From Candidatus Tokpelaia sp. (lineage in GTDB: Bacteria > Pseudomonadota > Alphaproteobacteria > Rhizobiales > Rhizobiaceae): a stretch of 64,000 bases of DNA. A program made the translations under genes and the position numbers. Of this stretch, positions 46,863 through 54,879 are shown piece by piece (within the stretch, counting starts at the first letter, position 1; the number at the start of each line of letters is the position of its first letter). Below the pieces are notes generated by a model that did no database searches, was not told the origin of the DNA, and saw nothing but the letters and a program-made list of their open reading frames with translations. The stretch spans positions 38,318 to 102,317 of the forward strand of contig NZ_QLZD01000018.1 in NCBI RefSeq assembly GCF_008636115.1, read 5' to 3'.

Positions 46863-47525
46863 TTATTTTTTACGGAAAGCGTCCAGCGAGACAATACTGG
46901 CGGAGCTTTCACGCTGTTTCCCGGCCTGGTTTGCCGGCGCTGTGTCATTATTCCGCTCTGCCTTTTCCGACCCGCCGGCCTGCTCATATAGAGCATTTTC
47001 GGTTATGGCATTGGTGTAATTTTGCGGCACGGGCACCGGTGGCGAGAGATTTTTTTCTGTTTTTTCAGTATAGTCTTTTTCTCGCTTGTGCTTTGGCGGC
47101 GGAAAAGTGACAATAGCGTTTTCTTCATCTCTCTGCTGTTCTGCCGCCAGCGCCTCTTCATCTTCATCGCGAGCCGGTTTTGTAAAAGCCACTTCAAAAG
47201 CAGCAGCGGGGTCATAAAAAATCTGCATGGCAGCAAAAGGAACAAGCAGTTTTTCGGCTATGCCGCCAAAGCTCAAAGTAACGGTAAAAGAATCGGCAAA
47301 AAGCTGCATATCCCAAAAACGGTGTTGCAGGACAATGGTCATTGTCTCAGGAAAGCGCTCTTTCAGCCGCTCCGAAATTTGCACTCCGGCCTTTTGGGTA
47401 GAGAAAGTAATATAGAAATGGTGCTCACCCGGCAGGCCGTTTGCTGCCACATCTGCCAAAATATCGCGAATGACATTTAGCAGGGCATTTTGCACAAGGT
47501 TTTCATAGTCTATGCGATCTTGCAT
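46863..47525 (-). CDS. sspB: SspB-alpha, ClpXP adaptor for ssrA-tagged proteins
   Basis: 220 residues from ATG 47525 (GGGAAAAAGG just before); the frame continues upstream without conserved sequence. It binds the tmRNA-encoded tag and hands the protein to ClpXP. The folded tag-binding domain covers about 1-130: DYENLVQNALLNVIRDIL, NGLPGEHHFYITFSTQKAGV, PETMTIVLQHRFWDMQL, FTVTLSFGGIAEKLLVPFAA. A disordered acidic and Gln/Pro-rich linker follows, and the end SASIVSLDAFRKK is the short motif that binds the ClpX zinc domain. The tmRNA gene lies 216 bases upstream on the same strand, a neat functional pairing. Confidence 0.92.
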   Translation of the reverse strand: MQDRIDYENLVQNALLNVIRDILADVAANGLPGEHHFYITFSTQKAGVQISERLKERFPETMTIVLQHRFWDMQLFADSFTVTLSFGGIAEKLLVPFAAMQIFYDPAAAFEVAFTKPARDEDEEALAAEQQRDEENAIVTFPPPKHKREKDYTEKTEKNLSPPVPVPQNYTNAITENALYEQAGGSEKAERNNDTAPANQAGKQRESSASIVSLDAFRKK

Positions 47526-47740
47526 GCCTTTTTCCCAAAACAGCGGCAAGCGCCGGGCAAGCGACCCGGCAAAGCTCAATAAATTATCCTGTCTTCTGCC
47601 ATGAGCAATAATATAATATGGGGAGCCAAAGCAACTGAAAAAGGCATAATCAGCTGCAAAACCACCACCCGGCAGTGCCTTCCACCTGAAAACCGCACCG
47701 CATTTGCAATTTTGCGGAAAACAGGATTACCGGCAAATAT

Positions 47741-47778
47741 GGCAAAATAAATGCAGGCTTCTGTTGCCGGGTGCCTGC
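47741..47778 (-). terminator. Terminator of the tmRNA gene
   Basis: On the minus strand GCAGGC (47778-47773) pairs with GCCTGC (47758-47753) across a 14-base loop and is followed by ATTTATTTT. It lies where the coding RNA piece should end. Confidence 0.6.
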
Positions 47779-48103
47779 AACCCCGCTTGCTCCTGCGAGA
47801 GAACAAGACTTGAAGTGAGGTTGTCAGCCGCAATTAAGCAGCAAGACGTGCCTCCGCATAATTGTCGTTTGCAATTATACATAAGCCCGATAACGGCGGA
47901 ACAATGCCGGGTAAAAGAGCAATCTTTACGCCCTTGTCGATCCTGTTTCGCCCCCGCCATAAAGCAACCCAATCTTCTGCCGTCAGGCACGCTTTGCCTG
48001 CAAGCGCGCCCGGATTGCTTTATGGTGGAGGCGTCGGGTACTGCCCCCGAGTCCAATGGGTTTATTACACAGTCCGTTTATCACCATAGCCGGCGAGCCG
48101 GCA
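47741..48103 (-). ncRNA. ssrA: tmRNA, circularly permuted two-piece form
   Basis: Rescues stalled ribosomes and adds a degradation tag. Read on the minus strand, the gene first gives the acceptor piece (48103 to 48023): a T-arm TCGGG-GGCAGTA-CCCGA and the acceptor strand CGCCTCCACCA. An intervening segment (about 48022-47956) follows, whose ends can pair (CCATAAAGCAATCC with GGATTGGGTTGCTTTATGG). The coding piece then starts at about 47955 with GGGGGCG, complementary to CGCCTCC with one G-U, followed by GGATCGACAAGGG. The tag frame (47872-47834) reads ANDNYAEARLAA then TAA, so the full tag is AANDNYAEARLAA. This permuted layout is characteristic of alphaproteobacteria. Exact processed ends are approximate. 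Confidence 0.93.
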
Positions 48104-48109
48104 GCCGAT

Positions 48110-48138
48110 AATATAGACCATGGCGGCATAATTTGCAA
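48110..48138 (-). promoter_or_regulatory. Promoter of ssrA
   Basis: On the minus strand TTGCAA (48138-48133) and TATATT (48115-48110) are separated by exactly 17 bases, giving a start near 48103. Confidence 0.65.
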
Positions 48139-48249
48139 GGATTATGCCGTTTTATTTTTCCCGCCCTCAAAAGCGGCAACATCTTGCCGCGCGCGTTTTG
48201 AGAACCATTTATAAAAATAATCAATCCTGATTGCAAAAGAGGTTTTTTC

Positions 48250-48561
48250 ATGGAAAACGCAAAACAAGATGTCAAAAGATATGATTCTCACCCTGATATG
48301 GCGGCCGTTGAAAAATTATGCAAGCATTTGCAGGCGGCAATGCAAAATGATGACGGCAAATGGGTGGCGGTGAGCGATCCTGAGGAAGTGAAACGGGTAG
48401 AGCAGTGGGCAGAGAAGCATCTTGGTGCCGGCAAGGAGAAGGCCAAGCACACTGTTGAAGCCGTAGCCAGGGAAATGCACAATGATCATCACAAAAACCG
48501 CGTGACCTTTTATTATCTTATGGCTAAAAAACTTGGCAAATTGGGGCATATTCCTTCCTGA
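48250..48561 (+). CDS. DUF2853 family protein
   Basis: 103 residues from ATG 48250. Small, charged and mainly helical. Family-type elements: DVKRYDSHPDMAAVEKLCKHL at the N-terminus, SDPEEVKRVEQWAEKHLG in the middle, and the C-terminal block RVTFYYLMAKKLGKLGH that marks DUF2853. The function of the family is not known to me. It is a single gene: divergent from ssrA by about 110 bases and closed by a strong terminator at 48608-48649. Confidence 0.8.
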   Translation: MENAKQDVKRYDSHPDMAAVEKLCKHLQAAMQNDDGKWVAVSDPEEVKRVEQWAEKHLGAGKEKAKHTVEAVAREMHNDHHKNRVTFYYLMAKKLGKLGHIPS

Positions 48562-48607
48562 TAAAGGGGATTTCTCTCAAATCCTGAATCCTTTCCCGCT
48601 CATACGT

Positions 48608-48649
48608 GCAGGCGCCCGGCTCTTGTGCCGACCGGCGCCTGCAATTTTT
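48608..48649 (+). terminator. Strong intrinsic terminator after the DUF2853 gene
   Basis: GCAGGCGCC (48608-48616) pairs perfectly with GGCGCCTGC (48634-48642), followed by AATTTTTC. Confidence 0.85.
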
Positions 48650-48730
48650 CTCAGCCGTAGACCGGCGTGATTTTGTTGCTAATTCGCTGTGGATTTGTTA
48701 ACTGTTTTTTGTGCTTTTGCTGTCTCTTTT

Positions 48731-48743
48731 ATCCGAATCGGAT
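48731..48743. promoter_or_regulatory. 13-base perfect palindrome upstream of thyA
   Basis: ATCCGAATCGGAT (arms ATCCGA and TCGGAT around A). It contains a GANTC site (GAATC) and is followed at once by ATTTTATAGG, a possible -10 region. It could be an operator for the thyA-folA unit. No regulator is known to me for this site. Confidence 0.35.
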
Positions 48744-48762
48744 ATTTTATAGGGAGTGTAGC

Positions 48763-48849
48763 ATGTGCGTCTGTCTGTTCAGGCGCTTTTTTGTATATTT
48801 TTGGCAAAAGGAAAATCTGAGAGTATGGTTTTATGAAACAATATCTTGA
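48763..48849 (+). CDS. Possible leader peptide overlapping the thyA start
   Basis: 28 codons from ATG 48763 with AGGGAG seven bases before it, a better ribosome site than that of thyA itself. The peptide is [14 protein letters not shown] followed by [14 protein letters not shown]: strongly aromatic, with two Cys. It ends at 48849, overlapping the first 17 bases of thyA in another frame, which suggests translational coupling. It could also be chance. Confidence 0.35.
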   Translation: MCVCLFRRFFVYFWQKENLRVWFYETIS

Positions 48850-49639
48850 TTTGTTAAACCATGTTTTGCAACACGGTATTGATAAAGACGATCGCACCGG
48901 CACCGGCACGCGTTCGATTTTCGGTTATCAGATGCGCTTTGATCTGGCACAGGGCTTCCCCTTGCTTACCACCAAAAAGCTGTTTGTCCGCGGCATTATT
49001 TATGAATTATTGTGGTTTCTGCGGGGCGCTGACAATGGCGTTACCAATATCCGCTATCTGCAGGAACATGGCGTTAAAATATGGGACGACTGGGCTGATG
49101 AGGAAGGCAATCTGGGCTGCGTTTACGGCGCGCAATGGCGCTCCTGGCCGGATTATAGCGGCGGTCATATTGATCAGATTACCAATGTAGTTGAACAGAT
49201 AAAAACCAATCCCGATTCGCGCCGCCTTATTGTCTCGGCCTGGAATCCGGCAAAAATTGATGAAATGGCTTTGCCGCCCTGCCATTGCCTGTTTCAGTTT
49301 TATGTTGCCCGCGGCCGGCTTTCCTGCCAGCTATACCAGCGCTCGGGCGATATATTTCTGGGTGTGCCGTTTAATATTGCCTCCTATTCTTTATTAACCA
49401 TGATGATAGCGCAGATTTGCGGGCTTAAAGCCGGTGAATTTATTCACACATTGGGGGACGCGCATTTATATAAAAACCATTTTGAACAGGCGGCAGAGCA
49501 ATTAAACCGGGCGCCCGGGCCGCTGCCGATGATAAAGCTTAACCCGACTGTTAAAGATATTTTCGCTTTCGATTATCCGGATTTTACGCTGGAAAATTAT
49601 CAGGCGCAGCCGCATATCAAGGCGCCAATAGCCGTTTGA
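48833..49639 (+). CDS. thyA: Thymidylate synthase
   Basis: 268 residues. Converts dUMP to dTMP with methylene-tetrahydrofolate. Standard features: [17 protein letters not shown] at about 20-36, [33 protein letters not shown], the catalytic Cys in [13 protein letters not shown] (about 152), [19 protein letters not shown] at about 169-187, [12 protein letters not shown] at about 207 and the dUMP-binding Arg in [12 protein letters not shown]. The length is close to E. coli (264). The next gene is folA, which regenerates the folate used here, so the pair is functionally linked. A 28-codon leader overlaps its start. Confidence 0.97.
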   Translation: MKQYLDLLNHVLQHGIDKDDRTGTGTRSIFGYQMRFDLAQGFPLLTTKKLFVRGIIYELLWFLRGADNGVTNIRYLQEHGVKIWDDWADEEGNLGCVYGAQWRSWPDYSGGHIDQITNVVEQIKTNPDSRRLIVSAWNPAKIDEMALPPCHCLFQFYVARGRLSCQLYQRSGDIFLGVPFNIASYSLLTMMIAQICGLKAGEFIHTLGDAHLYKNHFEQAAEQLNRAPGPLPMIKLNPTVKDIFAFDYPDFTLENYQAQPHIKAPIAV

Positions 49640-49745
49640 GCCGTTTTGAGGTCAAGGCAAACAGCGCAAGCCGCACCGGGGACAAACAGGGGGAAAAGCG
49701 GATTTCCCCTTTGCCTGGACGGTATTACCGCATTATAATTGCATT

Positions 49746-50378
49746 ATGGCGAACTTCTTGCACCCCAGACCGCTTATATCCATCATTGTCGCTGCTGCCC
49801 GCAACGGTACTATTGGCAGTAATGGCGTCATGCCCTGGCATTTGCCGGGGGATTTACGTTATTTCAAGCGCGTAACTCAGGGCAAGCCGGTCATTATGGG
49901 GCAAAAAACATGGCAAAGCCTGCCGCGGCGGCCATTGCCCGGGCGCGCCAATATTGTGCTCACCCGACAGCGCGCTTTTGCGGCGCCGGGCGCTTTTATT
50001 GCCCATTCTCTCGAGGAAGCCGTGCAAATTGCCGCAAATTGGGCAGCGGCAAAAAACATAAGGGAAATATTTATTATTGGCGGCGGCACAGTTTTTGCGC
50101 AGGCTTTGCCGCTGGCTGACAAAATTTATCTCACGCAAATTCTTGCCGATATTGACGGTGATACATTTTTCAAGCCATCTCTGCCGGCGCATATCTGGCA
50201 GAAAAGTGAAAAGGCGGCCCCGGTTTTATCGGCCAAAGACAGCCATGCTTATCATTTTCTGCTGTATCAGCGCCGCCATTGCCGGCGATCTGTGCCAAAA
50301 ATCAGCAGCTTATGGGCAATTTTCGGCAAAGGCGGCCGGGCTGCTTTGTCGCTCAAACGGCTTTTTTCGGCTGATTGA
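49746..50378 (+). CDS. folA: Dihydrofolate reductase
   Basis: 210 residues; DHFR is usually about 160-175. Reduces dihydrofolate made by ThyA. Core motifs: ISIIVAAARNGTIGSNGVMP, WHLPGDLRYFKRVT with the folate-binding Asp, PVIMGQKTWQSLP, GRANIVLTRQ, and IREIFIIGGGTVFAQALPLADKIYLTQI. The normal fold should end near FLLYQR (about residue 176). The last 35 residues (from RHCRRSVPK) are basic and unlike DHFR, so the native stop may have been lost by mutation and replaced by a later one. It lies 107 bases after thyA and before hflK. Confidence 0.93.
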   Translation: MANFLHPRPLISIIVAAARNGTIGSNGVMPWHLPGDLRYFKRVTQGKPVIMGQKTWQSLPRRPLPGRANIVLTRQRAFAAPGAFIAHSLEEAVQIAANWAAAKNIREIFIIGGGTVFAQALPLADKIYLTQILADIDGDTFFKPSLPAHIWQKSEKAAPVLSAKDSHAYHFLLYQRRHCRRSVPKISSLWAIFGKGGRAALSLKRLFSAD

Positions 50379-50575
50379 TCGGCCTGCTTGTCGGCTCAAC
50401 GCGCTTTTCCGGCCTGTCTTCTTTGTCTGTTTTTCCTGCAAAAGGCTGCTTTCAGAAAATATTGCCGCTCTGGCTGCTGATTTTTTGCCGCTGCCATTGA
50501 AAACAGGGATTTTCCTGCTTATAAAAAGGCCAGGCAAAACAGGCCTCGGCCGAGACTTGGAATAAGGACACAAAT

Positions 50576-51844
50576 ATGCCCTGGAAAAATCAACAGGACG
50601 ATAAAAACGGCGGCGCTTCCAGCGGCAGCCCGTGGGGCGGGCGCGGCAATTCCAGCGGCGGGAAAAAGATTTTCCCTGTTTCTTCCGGGAAAGGTGGCGC
50701 CTCTTCCGGCGATAATAAGGGAGGTGATGATAAAACAGGCGGCCCCGCTGTGCCTGATATTGATGCGCTGCTGCGCAAGGGGCAAAAGCAGATAAAACAG
50801 ATGGGCGGCGGCTCTCTTGTTTTTGTTATTATGGCGCTGGCTGTTGTTTTTTGGCTGTTTCACTGCTTTTATATTGTCCAGCAAAATGAGCAGGCGGTAG
50901 AATTGCGCTTTGGCAAGCCGAAGCAAACAATAGCGGCGGAAGGGCTGCATTTCTATTTCTGGCCGGTTGAGACTTATCGTAAAGTGCCGTTGACAGAACA
51001 GGCCGTGACCATTGGCAATGATAATAGTGACGGTTTAATGTTGTCGGGCGATCAGAATATTGTCAATGTCAATTTCTCTGTTTATTATTATATTACCCAG
51101 CCTTCCGCCTATTTGTTTAATGTGAAAGATCAAAGCGGCACTGTGCAGCAAGTGGCGGAGAGCGCCATGCGTGAAATTGTCGGCCGCCGCCCGGCCGATG
51201 ATGTTTACCGCAATCGGCGTGAAATTGTTGCCAATGAAGTGCGCGGCATAATTCAATCTACCCTGGATAAATATGGGCTGGGGGCGCAGGTAAGCCGTGT
51301 TTCCATTCGCGAGGCGGCGCCGCCTTATGAGGTGGCTGAGGCCTTTAATGCCGTGCAGCAGGCCGAGCAGGAGCGTAATCGCTCCATTGAGCAGGGTAAT
51401 CAGGAACGCGCGCGCCTGCATGGCCTGGCCAATGGCCAGGCGGCCGGTATTCGCGAAAAAGCGGCGGCCTATAAAGCCCGCATTGTAGAAGAAGCACGCG
51501 GCGAGGCGCAACGTTTCATCACGGTGGAAAGGGAAGCGAAAACTGCGCCGGCTGCAACTCGTTTTCGTCTTTATCTGGAAACAATGGAGCAAATGCTGGC
51601 TGTGCCCGGCAAGCTGGTTATTGGCACCGGGGTAAACGGCAATGCTGTTATGCCTTATTTGCCTTTGGATAATTTGCTGCGCTCGCGCCCGCAGCGGGCT
51701 GCCTCTGGTGCAGCCATGCCGGGAGAATCTTTATCGGCTTTGCCGGATAGTGATGATAAAGCCGGGGCAATGAGGGAAAAAGCAGCCGGCGCCGCCGGCC
51801 TTTATGGTCGCGCCCGGGCTGATTCTGTGACAGAAGTGAGGTAA
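50576..51844 (+). CDS. hflK: FtsH protease modulator HflK
   Basis: 422 residues. Forms with HflC the large membrane cage around FtsH and modulates its proteolysis. The N-terminus is Gly/Ser/Lys-rich (about 1-75). One membrane segment lies at about 80-100. The SPFH (band 7) domain follows: QQNEQAVELRFGKPKQ at about 102-117, GLHFYFWPVE, YYITQPSAYLFNV, and ESAMREIVGRRPADDVYRN, then a long helix rich in Gln, Glu and Ala (about 255-325). The 40-residue tail after about 380 is Ala/Asp-rich. hflC begins three bases after its stop, so the two are co-translated. Confidence 0.95.
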   Translation: MPWKNQQDDKNGGASSGSPWGGRGNSSGGKKIFPVSSGKGGASSGDNKGGDDKTGGPAVPDIDALLRKGQKQIKQMGGGSLVFVIMALAVVFWLFHCFYIVQQNEQAVELRFGKPKQTIAAEGLHFYFWPVETYRKVPLTEQAVTIGNDNSDGLMLSGDQNIVNVNFSVYYYITQPSAYLFNVKDQSGTVQQVAESAMREIVGRRPADDVYRNRREIVANEVRGIIQSTLDKYGLGAQVSRVSIREAAPPYEVAEAFNAVQQAEQERNRSIEQGNQERARLHGLANGQAAGIREKAAAYKARIVEEARGEAQRFITVEREAKTAPAATRFRLYLETMEQMLAVPGKLVIGTGVNGNAVMPYLPLDNLLRSRPQRAASGAAMPGESLSALPDSDDKAGAMREKAAGAAGLYGRARADSVTEVR

Positions 51845-51846
51845 TT

Positions 51847-52716
51847 ATGCGTCGTTTTCCTTTAATTATCGGTTTTTACCTCATTCTGGCGGCTCTTTTT
51901 CTTGCCTGGCTGACTGTTTTTATTGTTTATCCGCGCCAGCAAATAGCGGTTAAACGCTTTGGCCAGATTATGCGGGTAGAAACTGTGCCCGGCCTCTATT
52001 TCAAACTGCCTTTTATTGATCAAATGGTGATAATTGATGATCGCCTGCGCCGTTATGACCTGCCGACCAAGACAGTGCAGGTGCGCGGCGGTGCTTTTTA
52101 TGAAGTTGATGCTTTTTTCACTTACCGCATTACCAATGCCAGATTATTTTTGCAGAAAGTGGCTTCAGGCCAGCCTTCTACTGCCGAAGAAGTAAATCTT
52201 GCCCCGCGCTTTGATGATGCGCTGCGCGCTGTTTACGGCCAGCGGGATTTTAGCGCCGCTTTATCTTCGGCTCGCGCCGATATGATGCAGGAAGTCAAGC
52301 AGCAAATAGCCGGTGATGCGCAATCTTTGGGCATTACGATTATTGATGTGCGTATTCGCCGGACAGACTTGACCAAAGCAGTGTCACAGCGCACTTTTGA
52401 GAGAATGCGGCAGGAGCGTGAGGCTGTGGCCGAGCAGTTGCGCGCCCGCGGCAATGAGGAAAAAGACAAAATTATTGCCGCGGCCAATCGCGAATATGAG
52501 GAAATTATTGCCGCCGCTACGCGTGATGCCGATATAATGCGCGGGGAAGGCGAAGCCGGGCGGATCGATATTTTGCGCGATGCTATTGCTGTTGATCCGG
52601 AATTTTATATGTTCTGGCGGTCGATGGACGCTTATAAGAAAATTAAAAATCTGCCGATGATTATTGCGCCGGATTCCGTTTTTTTTAAATATTTGAAAAC
52701 ACCGGACGGGCAATAA
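51847..52716 (+). CDS. hflC: FtsH protease modulator HflC
   Basis: 289 residues, partner of HflK. One membrane segment lies at about residues 5-28. The SPFH domain follows: VYPRQQIAVKRFGQIMRV, GLYFKLPFIDQMVIID, VDAFFTYRITNARLF, then IIDVRIRRTDLTKAVSQRTF at about 169-188, typical of HflC. The coiled-coil helix with ARGNEEKDKIIAAANREYEE (about 204-223) follows, and the end FFKYLK matches the family. It starts at ATG 51847 right after hflK. The 178-base gap before degP contains no recognised element. Confidence 0.95.
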   Translation: MRRFPLIIGFYLILAALFLAWLTVFIVYPRQQIAVKRFGQIMRVETVPGLYFKLPFIDQMVIIDDRLRRYDLPTKTVQVRGGAFYEVDAFFTYRITNARLFLQKVASGQPSTAEEVNLAPRFDDALRAVYGQRDFSAALSSARADMMQEVKQQIAGDAQSLGITIIDVRIRRTDLTKAVSQRTFERMRQEREAVAEQLRARGNEEKDKIIAAANREYEEIIAAATRDADIMRGEGEAGRIDILRDAIAVDPEFYMFWRSMDAYKKIKNLPMIIAPDSVFFKYLKTPDGQ

Positions 52717-52894
52717 TCATAGTGGAATAGTGGCAAGGCCCGGCGGTAATAGGGATTTTGGCCTTCTATTGTGTTGAGGCAAATGTCAACAGGCAGGCGG
52801 TGCGCACGCCTTCTGAAAAATACTTGATTGGCAAAGGCGGCAGCCGGACAAGGGGTGATCCCTTTTGTGAATTTTAAATCAGGGGATAGGCATA

Positions 52895-54547
52895 ATGTCC
52901 TTAGGCATACGCGGTCTTGTTATATTTCCGGTTATTGCGGGCGCTGTTTTTGCGCTGTGCCTGCCGGTGCCGGGTGGCAGGCTTTATGCTGCTCAGCCTG
53001 TTGCTGTTGTCAAAACGGTTTTATCACCGGCAAATGCTGCGCCAAATAAAACGGCACTGTCGCCGGTCGCTCCGGCCTTGCCGCCTGAAGAATCGGTTGC
53101 CCCTTCGCGATGGTCAAATTATGAAGCGCCGCAATCTGTGGCTGATCTCGCTGCTGCCCTTATCGGTGCTGTGGTTAATATTTCTACTTCGCAAACAGTA
53201 AAGGGAGTAGAGGATAGCAGTAATTTATCGGTGCCGCCGCCGGCTGCCGCACCGGACAGCTCGCCGTTTCAGGAATATTTTCAGGATTTCTTTGCCGATA
53301 AAGACGGTAAGGGCACAGTGCGCAAAACACAATCTCTGGGTTCCGGTTTTATTATTGATGCCGAACGCGGGCTGGTTGTTACCAATAATCATGTTATTGC
53401 CGATGCTGATGATATTGAAGTGAATTTTTCTGACGGCTCCAAGCTGAAAGCCAAATTACTGGGCAAAGATGCCAAAACAGATATTGCTCTCTTGCAAATT
53501 GACCCAAAGGTTAAAAAATTGCAGGCTGTATCTTTTGGCAATTCCGTTCATGCCCGTATTGGCGATTGGGTCATGGCTATCGGCAATCCTTTCGGCTTTG
53601 GCGGCTCGGTGACATTGGGCATTGTTTCTGCCCGCAACCGCAATATTAATTCCGGCCCTTATGATGATTTTATCCAGACAGATGCGGCCATTAACCGCGG
53701 TAATTCCGGCGGGCCGCTTTTTGATATGGAAGGCAAGGTTATCGGCATCAATACGGCGATTGTTTCCCCTTCCGGCGGCTCTATCGGCATTGGTTTTGCC
53801 ATTCCTTCAGAATTGGCCTTTGGCGTAGTGCGGCAATTACGTGAATTTGGCGAAACACGGCGCGGCTGGCTGGCGGTGCGCATTCAGCCGGTGACCGCTG
53901 ATATTGCTGCTTCTTTCGGCCTGCCGGCGGCGGAAGGTGCCATGGTTTCCGGCCTGATTGCCGGCGCTAAAGATGTCGATAATAAAGAATTGCGAGACGG
54001 TGATATTATTATGCGTTTTGGCAATAAGCCGGTCGCAAGTGCCCGTTTATTGCCGCGTATGGTGGCGGAAAGCCCTGTCGGCGTGGTTGTCCCGGTCACA
54101 ATCTGGCGCAATGGCAAAGAGCAGACAGTAAAAGTGAAGCCTGGCCTGCTTGACGAAAAAATGGACGATAGCAGCGCTGATGATGAGCCGCCGCCAGGTG
54201 ATGCCAAACAAAGGAAAAAAGACAAAGACAAGCCGAAAACGGCGACTACGGGGTTTATTCTGGGTATGCAACTGGCGGAATTGACTGATGATATTCGCAA
54301 TCAATATTCTATTGTCAAAGAGGTGGAAGGGGTGGCCGTGCTGGCGGTTATACCTGATTCCAATGCCGCAGAAAAACGCATTGCCGCCGGCAATGTGATT
54401 GTCGATATCAATCAGGAGGCGGTTAAAACGCCGGAAGATGTTGAAAAAAGACTGGCAGTGTTAAAGGATTCCGGCCGCAAAAATGCTTTGCTAATGCTGG
54501 CCGCGCCGACAGGTGAATTGCGCTTTGTTACTGTGTTGCTGGATTAA
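52895..54547 (+). CDS. degP: Do-type periplasmic serine protease DegP
   Basis: 550 residues. Trypsin-fold protease and chaperone for misfolded envelope proteins. A signal peptide covers about 1-33 (cleavage near YAAQ), followed by an Ala/Pro-rich spacer to about 80. The catalytic triad is visible: His in VVTNNHVIADADD (about 166), Asp in DAKTDIALLQI (about 196) and Ser in NRGNSGGPLFDMEG (about 271). Two PDZ domains lie at about 320-415 and 450-550 (IVDINQEAVKTPEDVEKRL). The order hflK-hflC-degP is that of other rhizobia. Confidence 0.95.
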   Translation: MSLGIRGLVIFPVIAGAVFALCLPVPGGRLYAAQPVAVVKTVLSPANAAPNKTALSPVAPALPPEESVAPSRWSNYEAPQSVADLAAALIGAVVNISTSQTVKGVEDSSNLSVPPPAAAPDSSPFQEYFQDFFADKDGKGTVRKTQSLGSGFIIDAERGLVVTNNHVIADADDIEVNFSDGSKLKAKLLGKDAKTDIALLQIDPKVKKLQAVSFGNSVHARIGDWVMAIGNPFGFGGSVTLGIVSARNRNINSGPYDDFIQTDAAINRGNSGGPLFDMEGKVIGINTAIVSPSGGSIGIGFAIPSELAFGVVRQLREFGETRRGWLAVRIQPVTADIAASFGLPAAEGAMVSGLIAGAKDVDNKELRDGDIIMRFGNKPVASARLLPRMVAESPVGVVVPVTIWRNGKEQTVKVKPGLLDEKMDDSSADDEPPPGDAKQRKKDKDKPKTATTGFILGMQLAELTDDIRNQYSIVKEVEGVAVLAVIPDSNAAEKRIAAGNVIVDINQEAVKTPEDVEKRLAVLKDSGRKNALLMLAAPTGELRFVTVLLD

Positions 54548-54558
54548 GGCTATGCCCT

Positions 54559-54866
54559 ATGCGCTTTGATGAAGCTGCCTCTGTTTTAAAGAAAATTTAT
54601 GAAGAAATGGCGCAAAGAAAGGAAGCCGGTCAGGCGGCGCTTCTGTTTGGCCTGTATTGTGCTGAAGAAATAAAAGCTATGAATTACAAAAACTTTGTAA
54701 CCAGGCTGGTATTTCTGAGAGTTACGCAACAGAAATGAGAAGGGGGGGTAAAAATCGCCCCTTACATAGAGTTGAAGCCTGTGCTGAAAGAGCGCTTGTT
54801 AAATTATGTGAAAATCTGACATATATTTTACAGAGACAAATTTTTAAGCGAAATTTACGAGAATAA
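54559..54866 (+). pseudogene. Frameshifted helix-turn-helix protein gene
   Basis: ATG 54559 opens a 59-codon frame (MRFDEAASVLKKIYEEMAQR, then LLFGLYCAEEIKAMNYKNFV) that ends at TGA 54736. From 54699 the -1 frame continues sensibly: NQAGISESYATEMRRGGKNR, then LHRVEACAERALVKLCE, ending at TAA 54864. The joined sequence looks like a small HTH regulator with the recognition helix SESYATEMRRG. No obvious slippery site is present, so this is probably a broken gene, or a sequencing error. It is more AT-rich than its neighbours and sits between degP and miaA. Confidence 0.5.
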
Positions 54867-54879
54867 GGTCAGATAATTC

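Noticed and set aside
47727..48056. 109-codon minus-strand frame across the tmRNA region
   Set aside because: It overlies the tmRNA, whose acceptor pairing, tag frame, promoter and terminator all agree.
54680..54700. Programmed -1 frameshift signal in the small HTH gene
   Set aside because: The ACAAAAACTTTG sequence does not meet the X-XXY-YYZ rule in the reading frame, so gene decay is the simpler reading.
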